DNA from: Poriferisodalis sp965116245
GTDB lineage: Bacteria; Actinomycetota; Acidimicrobiia; Acidimicrobiales; Poriferisodalaceae
DNA: 64,000 bases
Direction of reading: 5' to 3'
NCBI GenBank assembly: GCA_965116245.1
Contig: OZ220497.1
Location: forward strand, 2,046,001-2,110,000
In this document: positions 43,373 through 51,909 of the stretch, piece by piece
Layout: every line of letters starts with the position of its first letter
Numbering within the stretch: the stretch's first letter is position 1
The notes under the pieces: generated by a model
What the model was told of the DNA's origin: nothing
Seen by the model: the letters and a program-made list of their open reading frames with translations, nothing else
Databases searched by the model: none
Program-made: the position numbers and the translations under genes

Positions 43373-43408
43373 CTGATGGAAGCACAAGCACTGATGGAAG
43401 CACAAGCA
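43373..43408. repeat. Two perfect 18-bp tandem repeats in an intergenic gap
   Basis: CTGATGGAAGCACAAGCA occurs at 43373-43390 and 43391-43408, followed by a partial third copy CTGAAGGA that forms the ribosome-binding site of the gene at 43422. Confidence 0.85.
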
Positions 43409-43421
43409 CTGAAGGACACCC

Positions 43422-43952
43422 ATGAGAGCCCGAATGGTCGATGACATACCTGTGGTATTTACTCCTCCGGGCGGCTGGTCCGAGTGGCCGCCACCGGTAT
43501 TGGCAGGTTGCACCGAGCCGTTGTCGACGGGTGCCCCAGACTTGCGCGGGATTTGGCAGGTCACCGAGGTTTGTGTCGGCGGCGAGTTAGTTGAAGGCCA
43601 CAAGCTGCTCGGCAGTGTGACGCGCAAAGAGCAGGCTGGCGACCGCATGGTCATTACCGGGGGCGGCATCATTCACGACATGCGCTGTGATGGCACGCTC
43701 GAACGCGGCGTACACGATGTCATGCAAGCCGACTTCACAACACCGGTTCATGTGGCGGCCTCCTACGAGAACGGCGTCCATGTGCTTCGCCCTGATGGCC
43801 TTCCAGTCGAGGTGAGGCGGTGGCGCGACGGCGACGATCTCATCTGGGAGTACATCGGATTCACCGCTCGCATGCGTCGTATCGGACCGCCCGAGGCAGA
43901 CCCGGGCGAACTGTCGATTGTCAAGGAAGGATCGCTGTCGGCGCTACGATGA
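43422..43952 (+). CDS. Conserved-looking protein of unknown function
   Basis: 176 residues, soluble, no signal peptide. GTPDLRGIW-type segment (APDLRGIWQVTEV), repeated beta-strand pattern and a final YIGFTARMRRIG suggest a lipocalin-like or other small beta-barrel. AAGGA from the tandem repeat sits before the ATG. No family recognised; adjacency to the DUF1330-like gene suggests a shared operon. Confidence 0.5.
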   Translation: MRARMVDDIPVVFTPPGGWSEWPPPVLAGCTEPLSTGAPDLRGIWQVTEVCVGGELVEGHKLLGSVTRKEQAGDRMVITGGGIIHDMRCDGTLERGVHDVMQADFTTPVHVAASYENGVHVLRPDGLPVEVRRWRDGDDLIWEYIGFTARMRRIGPPEADPGELSIVKEGSLSALR

Positions 43953-44031
43953 TTCCGAACTCGTGGCCTTCGTCGATCAGCCACCCTGGGATCGGGTTCG
44001 TCGTCTTGGGAGGCTCAAATCGGCCGTGGTC

Positions 44032-44511
44032 TTAACCAGGTCCACCGAAGAGAGCAACTGCCTCGAGCGTCATTGATGGATCGTGTCGCACCCGGTATCG
44101 AATCCCCGAGATCCCGGCATCAAAGAGATCTGAGGCCAATTGCCGACTTGGTCCGTAATCGCTTCCGGTCGAATGCGACGCTGTGATCCCGAACTCTCCA
44201 AGCACTGAACGGTCGGTCAAGTCGGCAATAGCAACAGTGGCAGTCAACTTCAGAATGCTGAACGCATCGTCGCGGACCTGTGCTGGCGTGATTACACCGA
44301 AGCGGCCGTATCTCTCCACATAGGCAGCGAATGGATCGTCGAGACCGAGGTAGCACACGCCAAACCGATCAGTCCTTGACGGTGGAGGCCCGAATCGCCA
44401 ATCGCTGCTTGGATTGAAGTACGCCGGATGCTTGTCCTCTCTGTGTATTCGCATGAGGCTGAGGTCCGGCGTGACTTCAATCGTGGGAAAGCGTGTCCAT
44501 TCGAGCTTCAT
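44032..44511 (-). CDS. RES-domain toxin (NAD-degrading)
   Basis: 159 residues. Conserved Arg in LSLMRIHRE, YLGLDDPFAAYVERYG (Glu) and LASDLFDAGISGIRYRVRHD (Ser) supply the R-E-S triad of the family. RES toxins cleave or phosphorolyse NAD and stop growth. The start overlaps the antitoxin stop by 4 nt, as usual in RES-Xre loci. The protein seems complete. Confidence 0.85.
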   Translation of the reverse strand: MKLEWTRFPTIEVTPDLSLMRIHREDKHPAYFNPSSDWRFGPPPSRTDRFGVCYLGLDDPFAAYVERYGRFGVITPAQVRDDAFSILKLTATVAIADLTDRSVLGEFGITASHSTGSDYGPSRQLASDLFDAGISGIRYRVRHDPSMTLEAVALFGGPG

Positions 44512-45368
44512 TCGGCTAGCCGTTCGGCGGCTCGCCGAGCTGCAACGCGAAGCTGCTCAACATCCTTTCCGAGTGAGAGCCATTCAGATGGGCTAATTCC
44601 GTCTAGGTCTTCTGGCTGCGGCCTTGTGGCCCAAGCGGCTATGAGGAACGGATCGACCGAGCCCGCTACGACGTCGCGGAACGCTCCAATAGTGTCGCGG
44701 ACCTCTGGCCGAATAGATCTAGCCTCGATGTCGAACTGCCAGATGGGGTACCAGGTTGTTCCATGGCCTGGTAGCCCTAGCAGAGAACCCGAAGTCTGCC
44801 TTTTCGACAGCGCTTGTCGAGAGATTCCGAGTAGATCCGATGCGGATGTCGTATCGATCCGATCACCGACGATCTGTGACCATCTAGCTCCAGCGAGGAT
44901 CTCGTCAGCTGCGAGCTTGCCTAGCCGCGTCGCCTCATCAACGTCTAGCTTCGCCACGACCTGATCACCGTTCCGCACTATCTGATCAAGGAAGGCCTCG
45001 GTGAGAGCCAGAGCGGGTTCAGCGACCACCGTTCCGCCATCAGCCATCTCCGTGTGCAGGAGACCGGATTGGAGCCACGCGCGATTCCGCTGAACGGACA
45101 ACGCAGGTGAGGAGGACTGCTCCGCTGAGACCTCTGACAGCGCTGCCCGGAGCCGCTCACGGAGATCGTCGTCAAACGACACGCACGTGCTGTGAGTGAC
45201 TTGGTTTCGTATCGCATTGAGGAGCCTTCTATCGTTCGCAGCCTCAGCCACGAAGTCGCCATAGTCAGCTTCGCTGAGAACGACGTGTGCCTTGCCGCGG
45301 GCCGTTCGCCGGGCCAGGAGTGATGTCAGAACGGCACTTAGGGTGACGTTTGTGATCTCGATTGGCAT
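44508..45368 (-). CDS. Xre/MbcA/ParS-like antitoxin of the RES toxin
   Basis: 286 residues, longer than the usual 150-residue Xre antitoxin. The C-terminal 160 residues hold ASDLLGISRQALSKRQTSGSL, an HTH-like segment, GTTWYPIWQFDIEARSIRPE and the end VDPFLIAAWATRPQPEDLDG typical of the DUF2384-type toxin-binding domain. The N-terminal 110 residues are extra and of unknown role. A promoter with triple GGGTTGAC repeats sits immediately upstream. Confidence 0.78.
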   Translation of the reverse strand: MPIEITNVTLSAVLTSLLARRTARGKAHVVLSEADYGDFVAEAANDRRLLNAIRNQVTHSTCVSFDDDLRERLRAALSEVSAEQSSSPALSVQRNRAWLQSGLLHTEMADGGTVVAEPALALTEAFLDQIVRNGDQVVAKLDVDEATRLGKLAADEILAGARWSQIVGDRIDTTSASDLLGISRQALSKRQTSGSLLGLPGHGTTWYPIWQFDIEARSIRPEVRDTIGAFRDVVAGSVDPFLIAAWATRPQPEDLDGISPSEWLSLGKDVEQLRVAARRAAERLAE

Positions 45369-45374
45369 GACGCC

Positions 45375-45414
45375 ATCGTACCGTCAACCCGTCACTACGT
45401 CAACCCGTCAACCC
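45375..45414 (-). promoter_or_regulatory. Promoter and triple-repeat operator of the RES-Xre operon
   Basis: On the minus strand TTGACG (45403-45398) and TACGAT (45380-45375) are separated by exactly 17 bases, a good sigma-70-type pair ending seven bases before the start codon. GGGTTGAC occurs three times (45414-45407, 45406-45399, 45390-45383), two of them tandem, suggesting operator copies for antitoxin autorepression. Confidence 0.6.
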
Positions 45415-45541
45415 AAAGAGCGCCAAACTGCACGCACGACGAAACGGCGAGCGAGGTGGGCAAGCTCTCGTCCTCGGCTAACAGAGGGGCAGAGGCGCAC
45501 GCGAGGTGTGTGCGGCATAAGCGATATGGCAGACTCTTGAC

Positions 45542-45790
45542 GTGGAACGTAGGCGCAAGATCCAAGGACCGAACGGAGAGCCCGTCGACGCCGTTGAGGT
45601 CGGGTTTCGTGCCCTCGGCGAACACTGGAACGAATACCTGTTGGATGACAACTCAGTCGTGAAGCTGAAGCTGGTCGTGACCGGTGTCAACCGCATTGAG
45701 GGGCACACCGACGCCAAAGGACAACCTGTCTACGTGATTGAATCAACCAACGTGATGTCGGTATCTGCGCCGGAGTCGGATGGGGAGTGA
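45542..45790 (+). CDS. Small conserved-type protein of unknown function
   Basis: 82 residues from a GTG. EVGFRALGEHWNEYLLDDNS followed by VVKLKLVVTGVNR and VYVIESTNVMSVSAP is a beta-rich pattern seen in short uncharacterised proteins next to HicB-like genes. It abuts the next gene, whose TTG start follows the TGA directly. Function unknown. Confidence 0.55.
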   Translation: MERRRKIQGPNGEPVDAVEVGFRALGEHWNEYLLDDNSVVKLKLVVTGVNRIEGHTDAKGQPVYVIESTNVMSVSAPESDGE

Positions 45791-46195
45791 TTGAAGTCCA
45801 CGATGCTGAATGAGCCAGCGACTGACTTCACCGACGCCACACGCCATCGCAGCTCAATGCCATCGGCACCTCCCGAGCTGGTTTACTCAAATCAAACGAG
45901 TACCGCTGCCCGTTCGGACGAAGTGATAGCGCGACCACACGAGGCCAGGTACCGGCTGATTGTAATGTGGGCCGAGGCAGCGCTACGGCACGCCAACTGT
46001 CAAGAAACGGCCGACCCGCCCGGAGTCGTAGCGACCGTTGCGGGACTGGACGGTGTGTGGGCGTATGGTGAGGACCTGCGCGAGGTTCGCAAGGAACTAC
46101 TAGAGGTTCTCATTGCTTGGGCCTCGCTCAAGATTGAGCAAGGCGACGACGACATTCCGAGCATCGACGGAATAAGCCTGTATCGCACACACTGA
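45791..46195 (+). CDS. HicB-like antitoxin-type protein
   Basis: 134 residues if the TTG at 45791 is used; ATG at 45803 is another option. The last 80 residues (RYRLIVMWAEAALRHAN, then PGVVATVAGLDGVWAYGEDLREV) follow the partial RNase-H-like HicB fold, with the GxTxxEAxxN helix replaced by GEDLREVRKELLEV. No HicA toxin is adjacent; the upstream 82-residue gene may be its partner. Orphan status is possible. Confidence 0.6.
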   Translation: MKSTMLNEPATDFTDATRHRSSMPSAPPELVYSNQTSTAARSDEVIARPHEARYRLIVMWAEAALRHANCQETADPPGVVATVAGLDGVWAYGEDLREVRKELLEVLIAWASLKIEQGDDDIPSIDGISLYRTH

Positions 46196-46248
46196 GCCGA
46201 TGATGCACGGTGCCTCACAGTGCGAGCGTTACTGAGACTTGTGGCGGC

Positions 46249-46662
46249 TCAGTCAATGGAACCTCGCGGGACGATCCACTCGCATAGCTGGCCAGTCACA
46301 GACGCAATCAAGTCAAAATCGGCGTCGTAGTGAAGCACTGTGAGGTTCTCAGTCTCGGCAGCGGCTGCGATCAGTAGATCGGGGATGGGTCTCCCTCTTA
46401 GCCCGCATTCTGCTAACAGTCGCTGCGTCTGACGTGCGCGGCGTACATGATCAGCCGTTGTCTCGACCAGATGCAACTCTTCGATGCTGCCCGCCAGGGC
46501 ATCCCACTCTTTGATATTGCGAGCTGAAAAGCCGATCTCAAGGTCGCCAATGCTGGCACGCGCTGCGCTTCCAGCGGAGACCAATGGCTCGGCAACTCTG
46601 CGAATAGACGCGTGAGAGAGCCTCGTTAGCACACTGGTGTCGAAGAGGTGCGTCAGCGCCAC
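46249..46662 (-). CDS. VapC-like PIN-domain ribonuclease toxin
   Basis: 137 residues. First Asp in HLFDTSVLTRLS, Glu in IGDLEIGFSARN, then GLRGRPIPDLLIAAAAE and VLHYDADFDLIA with the final Asp residues, so the four acidic PIN positions are present. It overlaps the antitoxin gene by 10 nt. VapC toxins cut specific tRNA or rRNA sites. Confidence 0.88.
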   Translation of the reverse strand: MALTHLFDTSVLTRLSHASIRRVAEPLVSAGSAARASIGDLEIGFSARNIKEWDALAGSIEELHLVETTADHVRRARQTQRLLAECGLRGRPIPDLLIAAAAETENLTVLHYDADFDLIASVTGQLCEWIVPRGSID

Positions 46663-46847
46663 GCGCGTTCGCGGTCCTCGAATTGGAAGTTCGCAAGGAC
46701 GTCCAGTGCCGCGGAGACCCGCTCAACCCGACTGGCGCATGCAGCCTCAAGTGCCGAGTTGACGGTGGCCTTAATGGTGTCGGTCCCCAGTTCTGCGCGG
46801 GCCGCCGACAGCAGTTCCTCGTCAAGATCAATCAAGTGTTTTCCCAC
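46653..46847 (-). CDS. VapB-like antitoxin
   Basis: About 64 residues from the GTG at 46847: HLIDLDEELLSAARAELG and TIKATVNSALEAACA match the VapB ribbon-helix-helix group (MazE9/VapB). A longer frame to 46985 crosses the AT-rich promoter and the FabH start region and is rejected. Upstream lies a repeat that may be its operator. Confidence 0.82.
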   Translation of the reverse strand: MGKHLIDLDEELLSAARAELGTDTIKATVNSALEAACASRVERVSAALDVLANFQFEDRERAWR

Positions 46848-46855
46848 AAGCCACA

Positions 46856-46883
46856 GTATATATCTCGCCTGTTGCGTATATAC
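46856..46883. promoter_or_regulatory. VapBC operator/promoter candidate
   Basis: GTATATA occurs at 46856-46862 and, as the self-palindrome GTATATAC, at 46876-46883, 20 bases apart (two helical turns), in a short AT-rich block just before the vapB start on the minus strand and before fabH on the plus strand. Confidence 0.5.
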
Positions 46884-46971
46884 CCAACCGGATGCATACT
46901 GCGGTCCCTGAGGGTTGTTCGGGCCCAGCGCGCGCTTGGGAAGCCGCGGTTGTCTCGTAGTGTCGGCGGGC

Positions 46972-48075
46972 GTGTCTGCTGTCATCGTCGGTACTGGAAT
47001 CGCTATGCCGCCTCATGTGGTTGACAATCACGATCTTGCTCGCATCATGGACACCAGCGACGAGTGGATTCGGTCACGTTCCGGGGTTGTGAGCAGGCGA
47101 TTTGTTAAGCCGGGCACTGCGGCGTCGGACCTCGGTGCTGAAGCAGCGACAGCAGCGATGGGCGATGCCGAAGTCGCCCCCACCGATGTTGATTCGGTGA
47201 TCTGCGCGACGATGACACCGGACCGTCAGAATCCCGGAATCGCCGGTGCTGTGCAGCACAAGGCCGGTATCACAGGCGTAGCAACTTTCGATCTACGCCA
47301 GCAGTGCGCAGGGTTTCTGTTCGGACTGGATCTGGCCGACATGCTGATTAGCACTGATCGTGCCGACACAGTGCTTGTGGTCGGAGCCGAGGTGCATGCG
47401 GGCTATCTGCCTTGGGGCGACGCTTGGGACATTGTGCTTGGCCGCACCGATCGGCCAGTCACCGATGAGGAGCGCGAGTTGGCGAACCGTCACCGGGCGT
47501 GGAGCGTGCTGTTCGGCGATGGTGCCGGAGCCGCAGTCGTGCAGCGCCAAGACTCCGCCGCCGCTGCTGCCACTGGCGGGCGGCCTGTGGGTTTGCTGGC
47601 GTCGGTTCTGAAGACTGACGGTGCGAACGCTGATCTCATTGAGGTTCCGGGACTGGGGTCGCTGCAGCGCCCTTATGCGGACGCAGCGCAGATCTCTGCG
47701 GGCTTGCATCATCCCCAGATGAACGGCGGCGGTCTATACCGGCTCGCAGTTGAGACTATGCCCGAAGCGTTGCTGGAAGTGCTGGCACGCACCGGACATG
47801 AGCTGGGCGACGTCGATGTAGTAGTCGCCCATCAAGCCAACGACCGCATCTTGGACGGCGTGAGACGTCGGCTGGGGGTTGACGACACGGTGGTGCCGTC
47901 GAACATTGGCCACTGGGGCAACACCACAGCGGGCACTCTGCCGATCCTGTACCACGAGCTGCGCGAGGCAGGCCGAGTTCAACCCGGATCGCTAGTGGCG
48001 TTCACCAGTTTCGGCGCCGGTGCGCATTGGGGAGCCATCCTCTACCGCGAGCCGTTCAACCCGGTGGCGACATGA
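46972..48075 (+). CDS. Beta-ketoacyl-ACP synthase III (FabH-like)
   Basis: About 367 residues from GTG at 46972 (GTG 46960 is an alternative). The family start SAVIVGTGIAMPPHVV, the DTSDEWIRSRSGV segment, catalytic Cys in LRQQCAGFLFGLD, His in VVVAHQAN and Asn in SNIGHWGNTTAG are all present. FabH condenses acyl-CoA with malonyl-ACP to start chains; actinobacterial relatives also act in natural-product pathways. The DUF1295 gene follows with a 4-nt overlap. As it is not beside other fab genes, a special role is possible. Confidence 0.88.
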   Translation: MSAVIVGTGIAMPPHVVDNHDLARIMDTSDEWIRSRSGVVSRRFVKPGTAASDLGAEAATAAMGDAEVAPTDVDSVICATMTPDRQNPGIAGAVQHKAGITGVATFDLRQQCAGFLFGLDLADMLISTDRADTVLVVGAEVHAGYLPWGDAWDIVLGRTDRPVTDEERELANRHRAWSVLFGDGAGAAVVQRQDSAAAAATGGRPVGLLASVLKTDGANADLIEVPGLGSLQRPYADAAQISAGLHHPQMNGGGLYRLAVETMPEALLEVLARTGHELGDVDVVVAHQANDRILDGVRRRLGVDDTVVPSNIGHWGNTTAGTLPILYHELREAGRVQPGSLVAFTSFGAGAHWGAILYREPFNPVAT

Positions 48076-48872
48076 TCTCGCTAGCTATCGCGGCCGGAGT
48101 AATCGCAGTGCTCATGGTGGGCTGCTGGCTGGTGAGCCTGCGTCTGGCTGACGCGTCTGTGGTTGACCCGCTGTGGCCGATGTTGTTCGTGGCTGTGGTA
48201 TGGGCCTTTTGGCTCAGCTCTGGCGGCGGCGCTGGCCGCAAGCTCGCACTGGTGGCGATGGTGACGCTGTGGGGCCTACGGCTCGGCATCCACTTGGGGC
48301 TGCGCAAATGGGGTGAGCCCGAGGACTTCCGCTACGTGGCGATGCGCCGACGTTGGCAGCCATTTGAGCTGTGGAGTCTGGTGATCGTGTTCGGACTGCA
48401 GGGCGTTTTGGCTACTGTGATCTCGTTGCCGCTAGTAGCGGTTGTGGGTGCTGAGGCCAGCTCTGGTGTGGGGTGGCTGGCCTGGGTCGGTATCGCAGTG
48501 TGGGCGGCTGGGCTGCTCTGTGAGACAGTCGCGGATCGCCAGCTCAAGCGTTTTCGCGCCGAGCCCGCCAACCGAGGCGAGGTGCTTGACCGAGGCTTGT
48601 GGCGCTACAGCCGCCATCCGAACTACTTCGGCGATTTTCTGGTGTGGTGGGGCATCTGGCTAGTGGCGGCCGCAGCGGGTGCTTGGTGGACAGTCGTCGG
48701 CCCATTCGTGATGAGCATCTTGCTGTTGCGGGTTTCGGGCGTAACGCTGCTTGAGCGAACCATCGTCGAACGACGCCCCGGCTATGCCGAGTACGTGGCG
48801 CGCACCAGTGCATTCGTGCCGCTGCCGCCTCGCCGCTCGCGGCCATCGGGTGCTGCCGACAGCGGCGCCTAA
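48072..48872 (+). CDS. DUF1295 membrane protein (steroid-5-alpha-reductase/ICMT-like)
   Basis: 266 residues with six or seven membrane segments. LWPMLFVAVVWAFWLSSGG, LWGLRLGIHLGLR and the conserved LDRGLWRYSRHPNYFGDFLV define DUF1295, whose C-terminal region resembles isoprenylcysteine methyltransferases and 5-alpha reductases. It overlaps the FabH stop (ATGA), so both probably serve one lipid-related pathway; the substrate is unknown. Confidence 0.85.
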   Translation: MISLAIAAGVIAVLMVGCWLVSLRLADASVVDPLWPMLFVAVVWAFWLSSGGGAGRKLALVAMVTLWGLRLGIHLGLRKWGEPEDFRYVAMRRRWQPFELWSLVIVFGLQGVLATVISLPLVAVVGAEASSGVGWLAWVGIAVWAAGLLCETVADRQLKRFRAEPANRGEVLDRGLWRYSRHPNYFGDFLVWWGIWLVAAAAGAWWTVVGPFVMSILLLRVSGVTLLERTIVERRPGYAEYVARTSAFVPLPPRRSRPSGAADSGA

Positions 48873-48879
48873 CTGCTTC

Positions 48880-50337
48880 ATGGACGATGTTGCGTTGGCG
48901 TGGTTTAGGCGCGACCTGCGATTGGCGGACAATCCGGCGTGGGCTGCTGCAACGAGCCACACCGCTGCTGTCCCGATCGTGGTGCTTGAACCGCAGCTCC
49001 TCGCGGCCGCTGGCGCTCACCGGCGATACGCGTATATCGGTGCAGTGGCGGGCCTTGAGAGGTCGTTGAAAGGCATCGGAGCGTCGCTGCAGGTGGCATT
49101 TGGCGATCCTGTCGAAGCGATTGGGCGTGCGGCGGCTCAGGTGGGTGCGTCAACCGTATGTGTGAATGCCGACGTGACGCCCTACGCGATTCGTCGCGAC
49201 TGGCGCGTGGCCAATGCGCTCGGACACCCACTTGATGTTCACTGGGGCACGCTGGTGCATCCGCCAGGCACCGTGCTGACTCGCAAGGGCACGTTGTCGC
49301 AGGTGTTCTCACCGTTCTGGCGTCGCTGGCAGGCCGTGGCTCTGCGACCCGAAGCTCGATCCCGAGATCAAGGCCAGTACTGCTCGGTTCCCGACATCGA
49401 CGCGGTCGCGACGTTGAGCGATGCGCTTGTCGAACTACGACGTATCGGAATTGACGTGCCCTCGTACCCGGCGCTGGCTGACGCACAAGCGTGGTCTGAA
49501 GCGCACGCCGCCGCCCGATTAGGCGAGTGGATCGAATGCGTGGATGGCTATCACGAGACCCGTGACCTGTACGCAGCCGCGCGCACATCGGAACTGAGCG
49601 TGGCTCTGCATCTGGGTGTGTTGTCGCCCAGGTCGATTGCGGACGCAGTTGGCACTGCCACGCCGGGGTGTGAAGCGTTTGTGCGCCAGCTCGCCTGGCG
49701 CGATTGGTACGCCCACCTCACTCACCAACACCCCGACATAGCGGACAGAGCTATCAAGCAGCCCTACGACAGGATCGCTTGGCGCCGCGGCGACGACGCG
49801 GATCGCGACTTCGATGCATGGACCGCAGGCCGCACTGGTTACCCGATCGTGGACGCAGCCATGCGTCAACTGGTCGCCACCGGACAGCTCCACAATCGCC
49901 TGCGTATGGTGGCGGCATCATTCTTGGTGAAGGACCTGCTAATCGACTGGCGACGTGGCGAACGATGGTTCCGACGTCTGCTGTTGGATGGCGACCTGGC
50001 ACAGAACGCTGGCAACTGGCAGTGGGTCGCTGGCACCGGCCCAGACGCAGCGCCGTATTTCCGGATTTTCAATCCCGTAGCGCAAAGCCGACGTTATGAC
50101 CCGGAGGGCGATTATTTGAAGCAATGGACACCTGAACTTGCTCGCATGCGGGCTGAGGCCATCCATGCTCCTTGGGAGGCCTCGCAGCCGGAGCTTGATG
50201 CAGCCGGTGTGAGACTCGGCGTGGACTACCCGATGCCCGTTGTCGATCACGCCCAGGCGCGCCAACGTACCCTCAAGGCATACCGTGCCGCGCTTGACGG
50301 TGACGCGTCTGCCGCTTCGATTGACACTCTCTGCTGA
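48880..50337 (+). CDS. phr: Deoxyribodipyrimidine photolyase (class I CPD type)
   Basis: About 485 residues from ATG at 48880. The N-terminal antenna domain starts VALAWFRRDLRLADNPAW; FAD-binding and catalytic parts include RQLAWRDWYAHLT, GRTGYPIVDAAMRQL, LHNRLRMVAASFLVKDL and DLAQNAGNWQWVAGTGPDAA. These are diagnostic of light-driven repair of cyclobutane pyrimidine dimers. A light-exposed, for instance aquatic or surface, habitat is suggested. It follows the DUF1295 gene by 7 bases. Confidence 0.93.
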   Translation: MDDVALAWFRRDLRLADNPAWAAATSHTAAVPIVVLEPQLLAAAGAHRRYAYIGAVAGLERSLKGIGASLQVAFGDPVEAIGRAAAQVGASTVCVNADVTPYAIRRDWRVANALGHPLDVHWGTLVHPPGTVLTRKGTLSQVFSPFWRRWQAVALRPEARSRDQGQYCSVPDIDAVATLSDALVELRRIGIDVPSYPALADAQAWSEAHAAARLGEWIECVDGYHETRDLYAAARTSELSVALHLGVLSPRSIADAVGTATPGCEAFVRQLAWRDWYAHLTHQHPDIADRAIKQPYDRIAWRRGDDADRDFDAWTAGRTGYPIVDAAMRQLVATGQLHNRLRMVAASFLVKDLLIDWRRGERWFRRLLLDGDLAQNAGNWQWVAGTGPDAAPYFRIFNPVAQSRRYDPEGDYLKQWTPELARMRAEAIHAPWEASQPELDAAGVRLGVDYPMPVVDHAQARQRTLKAYRAALDGDASAASIDTLC

Positions 50338-50342
50338 ACGAC

Positions 50343-50417
50343 GTTGAGGTAATCAAAGTCGAGGAAACCAAAATTGGTGTAGCCAACGTTGATGTAGCCA
50401 AAGTTGGCGTAGCCAAC
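50343..50417. repeat. Five degenerate 15-bp tandem repeats
   Basis: Units at 50343, 50358, 50373, 50388 and 50403 share the form GTTGANGTAGCCAAA. They fill most of the gap between photolyase and antiporter genes. The frame through them is open (VEVIKVEETKIGVAN) and ends at the TGA beside the next ribosome-binding site. Confidence 0.8.
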
Positions 50418-50451
50418 GGAATCTCAACAGCCGTAGAAGGGGAGTGAATCA

Positions 50452-51834
50452 GTGCGCAAGGTGCTGGCGTTTTCGATTTTGTTGCTGGTAGGGCTAGTGC
50501 TGTCGCAGTTCTTGCCGCAGTTGACCGGTGACCTGCACGACGCAACTGCGACCACGATTCGCGTGCTGACCATGACCGGCCTTGCGTTCATCATGATCCA
50601 TGTCGGTTTCGAGTTTCACATCGACAAAACCGATCTGCGCCAGTACGGGTGGGACTACTTCGTGGCGTTCACAGCCGCATCGTTCCCTTGGATCTTCGTC
50701 ACCGGGTACTTCGTGTTCGTGATGTTGCCGTCCGATTTGTGGGGCAATGCGGACTCATGGAAAGAGACGCTGTTGGCGGGCCGGTTTGCCGCACCCACCT
50801 CGGCGGGAGTCCTGTTCAGCATGCTCGCCGCGGCAGGTCTCGGCGCCACGTGGCTGTTCCGCAAGGCACGGATTCTCGCCATCTTTGACGACCTCGACAC
50901 GGTGTTGTTGATGATCCCATTGCAGGTCCTGCTGGTGGGTCTCGCATGGCAGCTCGGAGGCGTTGTGGTGCTCATGGCTGTGCTGCTCGTCGTCGCGTAC
51001 GTCTTCCTGCACCGGGTGACGCTGCCGGTGACGTGGGGGTGGGTCGTGTTCTACGCCGCCGCGCTAGTCGGCGTAAGCGAGTTGCTGTACGCGCTGACAA
51101 AGGTGATTGACCCGTCTGTGCCGATCCACATCGAAATCCTCCTGCCAGCATTCGTGCTGGGCTGCATTGCCAGACCGCGATCCGCGGCGGCTTCGGGCAC
51201 GGCCAAAACGGCTGAGGCGGATCTACATGAGGTGCTTGAGCGGCCAAACGAGCAGCGCGCAGCGGCCTGGGTTGCCGCTGTGTTCATGCTGCTGGTCGGT
51301 TTGAGCTTGCCGCAGATCTTTGAAGGCTCCGATGCTCAGCATCCCGAACCGACCGAAGCATCGCTGCACGCCGCCGCGCCCGCTGGTTCGGTAGATGACC
51401 CGACCCTCCACGGTGGGGAGTACGAGGGCCGATACGTTGCCACCGTCACCGCTAGTCAGCCGCAGATGAGCTGGGGCGCGATTGTGATGCATGTGTTAGT
51501 GCTGTCGGCCCTGAGCAATCTGGGGAAGATGTTCCCGGCGCTGTGCTATCGCCGCCAAGCCCACTGGCGAGAACGACTAGCTGTGGCTATTGGTATGTGG
51601 CCCAGAGGCGAAGTTGGTGCCGGAGTCTTGGTACTCAGCCTCAGCTACGGCATTGGCGGACCGATTGTCACCGTGGCGATGCTGTCGCTGGCGCTAAATC
51701 TCACGCTAACGGGGGTGTTCATATTCTTCGTAAAGAAACTGATCGCCCCAGTGACCCAGATCAGCCAGCCTCAGACAAGCGAGACTCAGTCAAGCGATAC
51801 TCAGTCAAGCCCTTCTGCGCCAGCGTCAGCCTGA
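50452..51834 (+). CDS. CPA2-type cation:proton antiporter-like membrane protein
   Basis: 460 residues from a GTG preceded by GGGGAG. About eleven membrane segments; TGLAFIMIHVGFEFHID, FAAPTSAGVLFSMLAAAGLG, IFDDLDTVLLMIP and WPRGEVGAGVLVLSLSYG correspond to antiporter helices, with the Asp pair of FDDLD as likely ion-binding residues. A Ser/Gln/Thr-rich C-terminal tail (QPQTSETQSSDTQSS) is encoded by a short tandem repeat. The ion specificity is not evident. Confidence 0.8.
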   Translation: MRKVLAFSILLLVGLVLSQFLPQLTGDLHDATATTIRVLTMTGLAFIMIHVGFEFHIDKTDLRQYGWDYFVAFTAASFPWIFVTGYFVFVMLPSDLWGNADSWKETLLAGRFAAPTSAGVLFSMLAAAGLGATWLFRKARILAIFDDLDTVLLMIPLQVLLVGLAWQLGGVVVLMAVLLVVAYVFLHRVTLPVTWGWVVFYAAALVGVSELLYALTKVIDPSVPIHIEILLPAFVLGCIARPRSAAASGTAKTAEADLHEVLERPNEQRAAAWVAAVFMLLVGLSLPQIFEGSDAQHPEPTEASLHAAAPAGSVDDPTLHGGEYEGRYVATVTASQPQMSWGAIVMHVLVLSALSNLGKMFPALCYRRQAHWRERLAVAIGMWPRGEVGAGVLVLSLSYGIGGPIVTVAMLSLALNLTLTGVFIFFVKKLIAPVTQISQPQTSETQSSDTQSSPSAPASA

Positions 51835-51906
51835 GTCAGGGCCAGCCGAAGTCAGGGCCAGCCTGAGTCAGTGCCAGCCTGAGTCAGTGCCAGCCTGCAT
51901 CTGCCT
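51770..51906. repeat. 15-bp and 16-bp tandem repeats across the antiporter stop codon
   Basis: First set, 15-bp units at 51770 and 51785 (CTCAGTCAAGCGATA type) plus a partial third, coding. Second set, 16-bp units at 51827, 51843, 51859 and 51875 (CAGCCTGAGTCAGTGC type) plus a partial at 51891; the antiporter TGA lies in the first unit. Confidence 0.85.
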
Positions 51907-51909
51907 CAT

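Noticed and set aside
50273..50545. Minus-strand frame with LATPT-type pentapeptides
   Set aside because: Antisense reading of the 15-bp repeats and of the ends of two genes; no homology.
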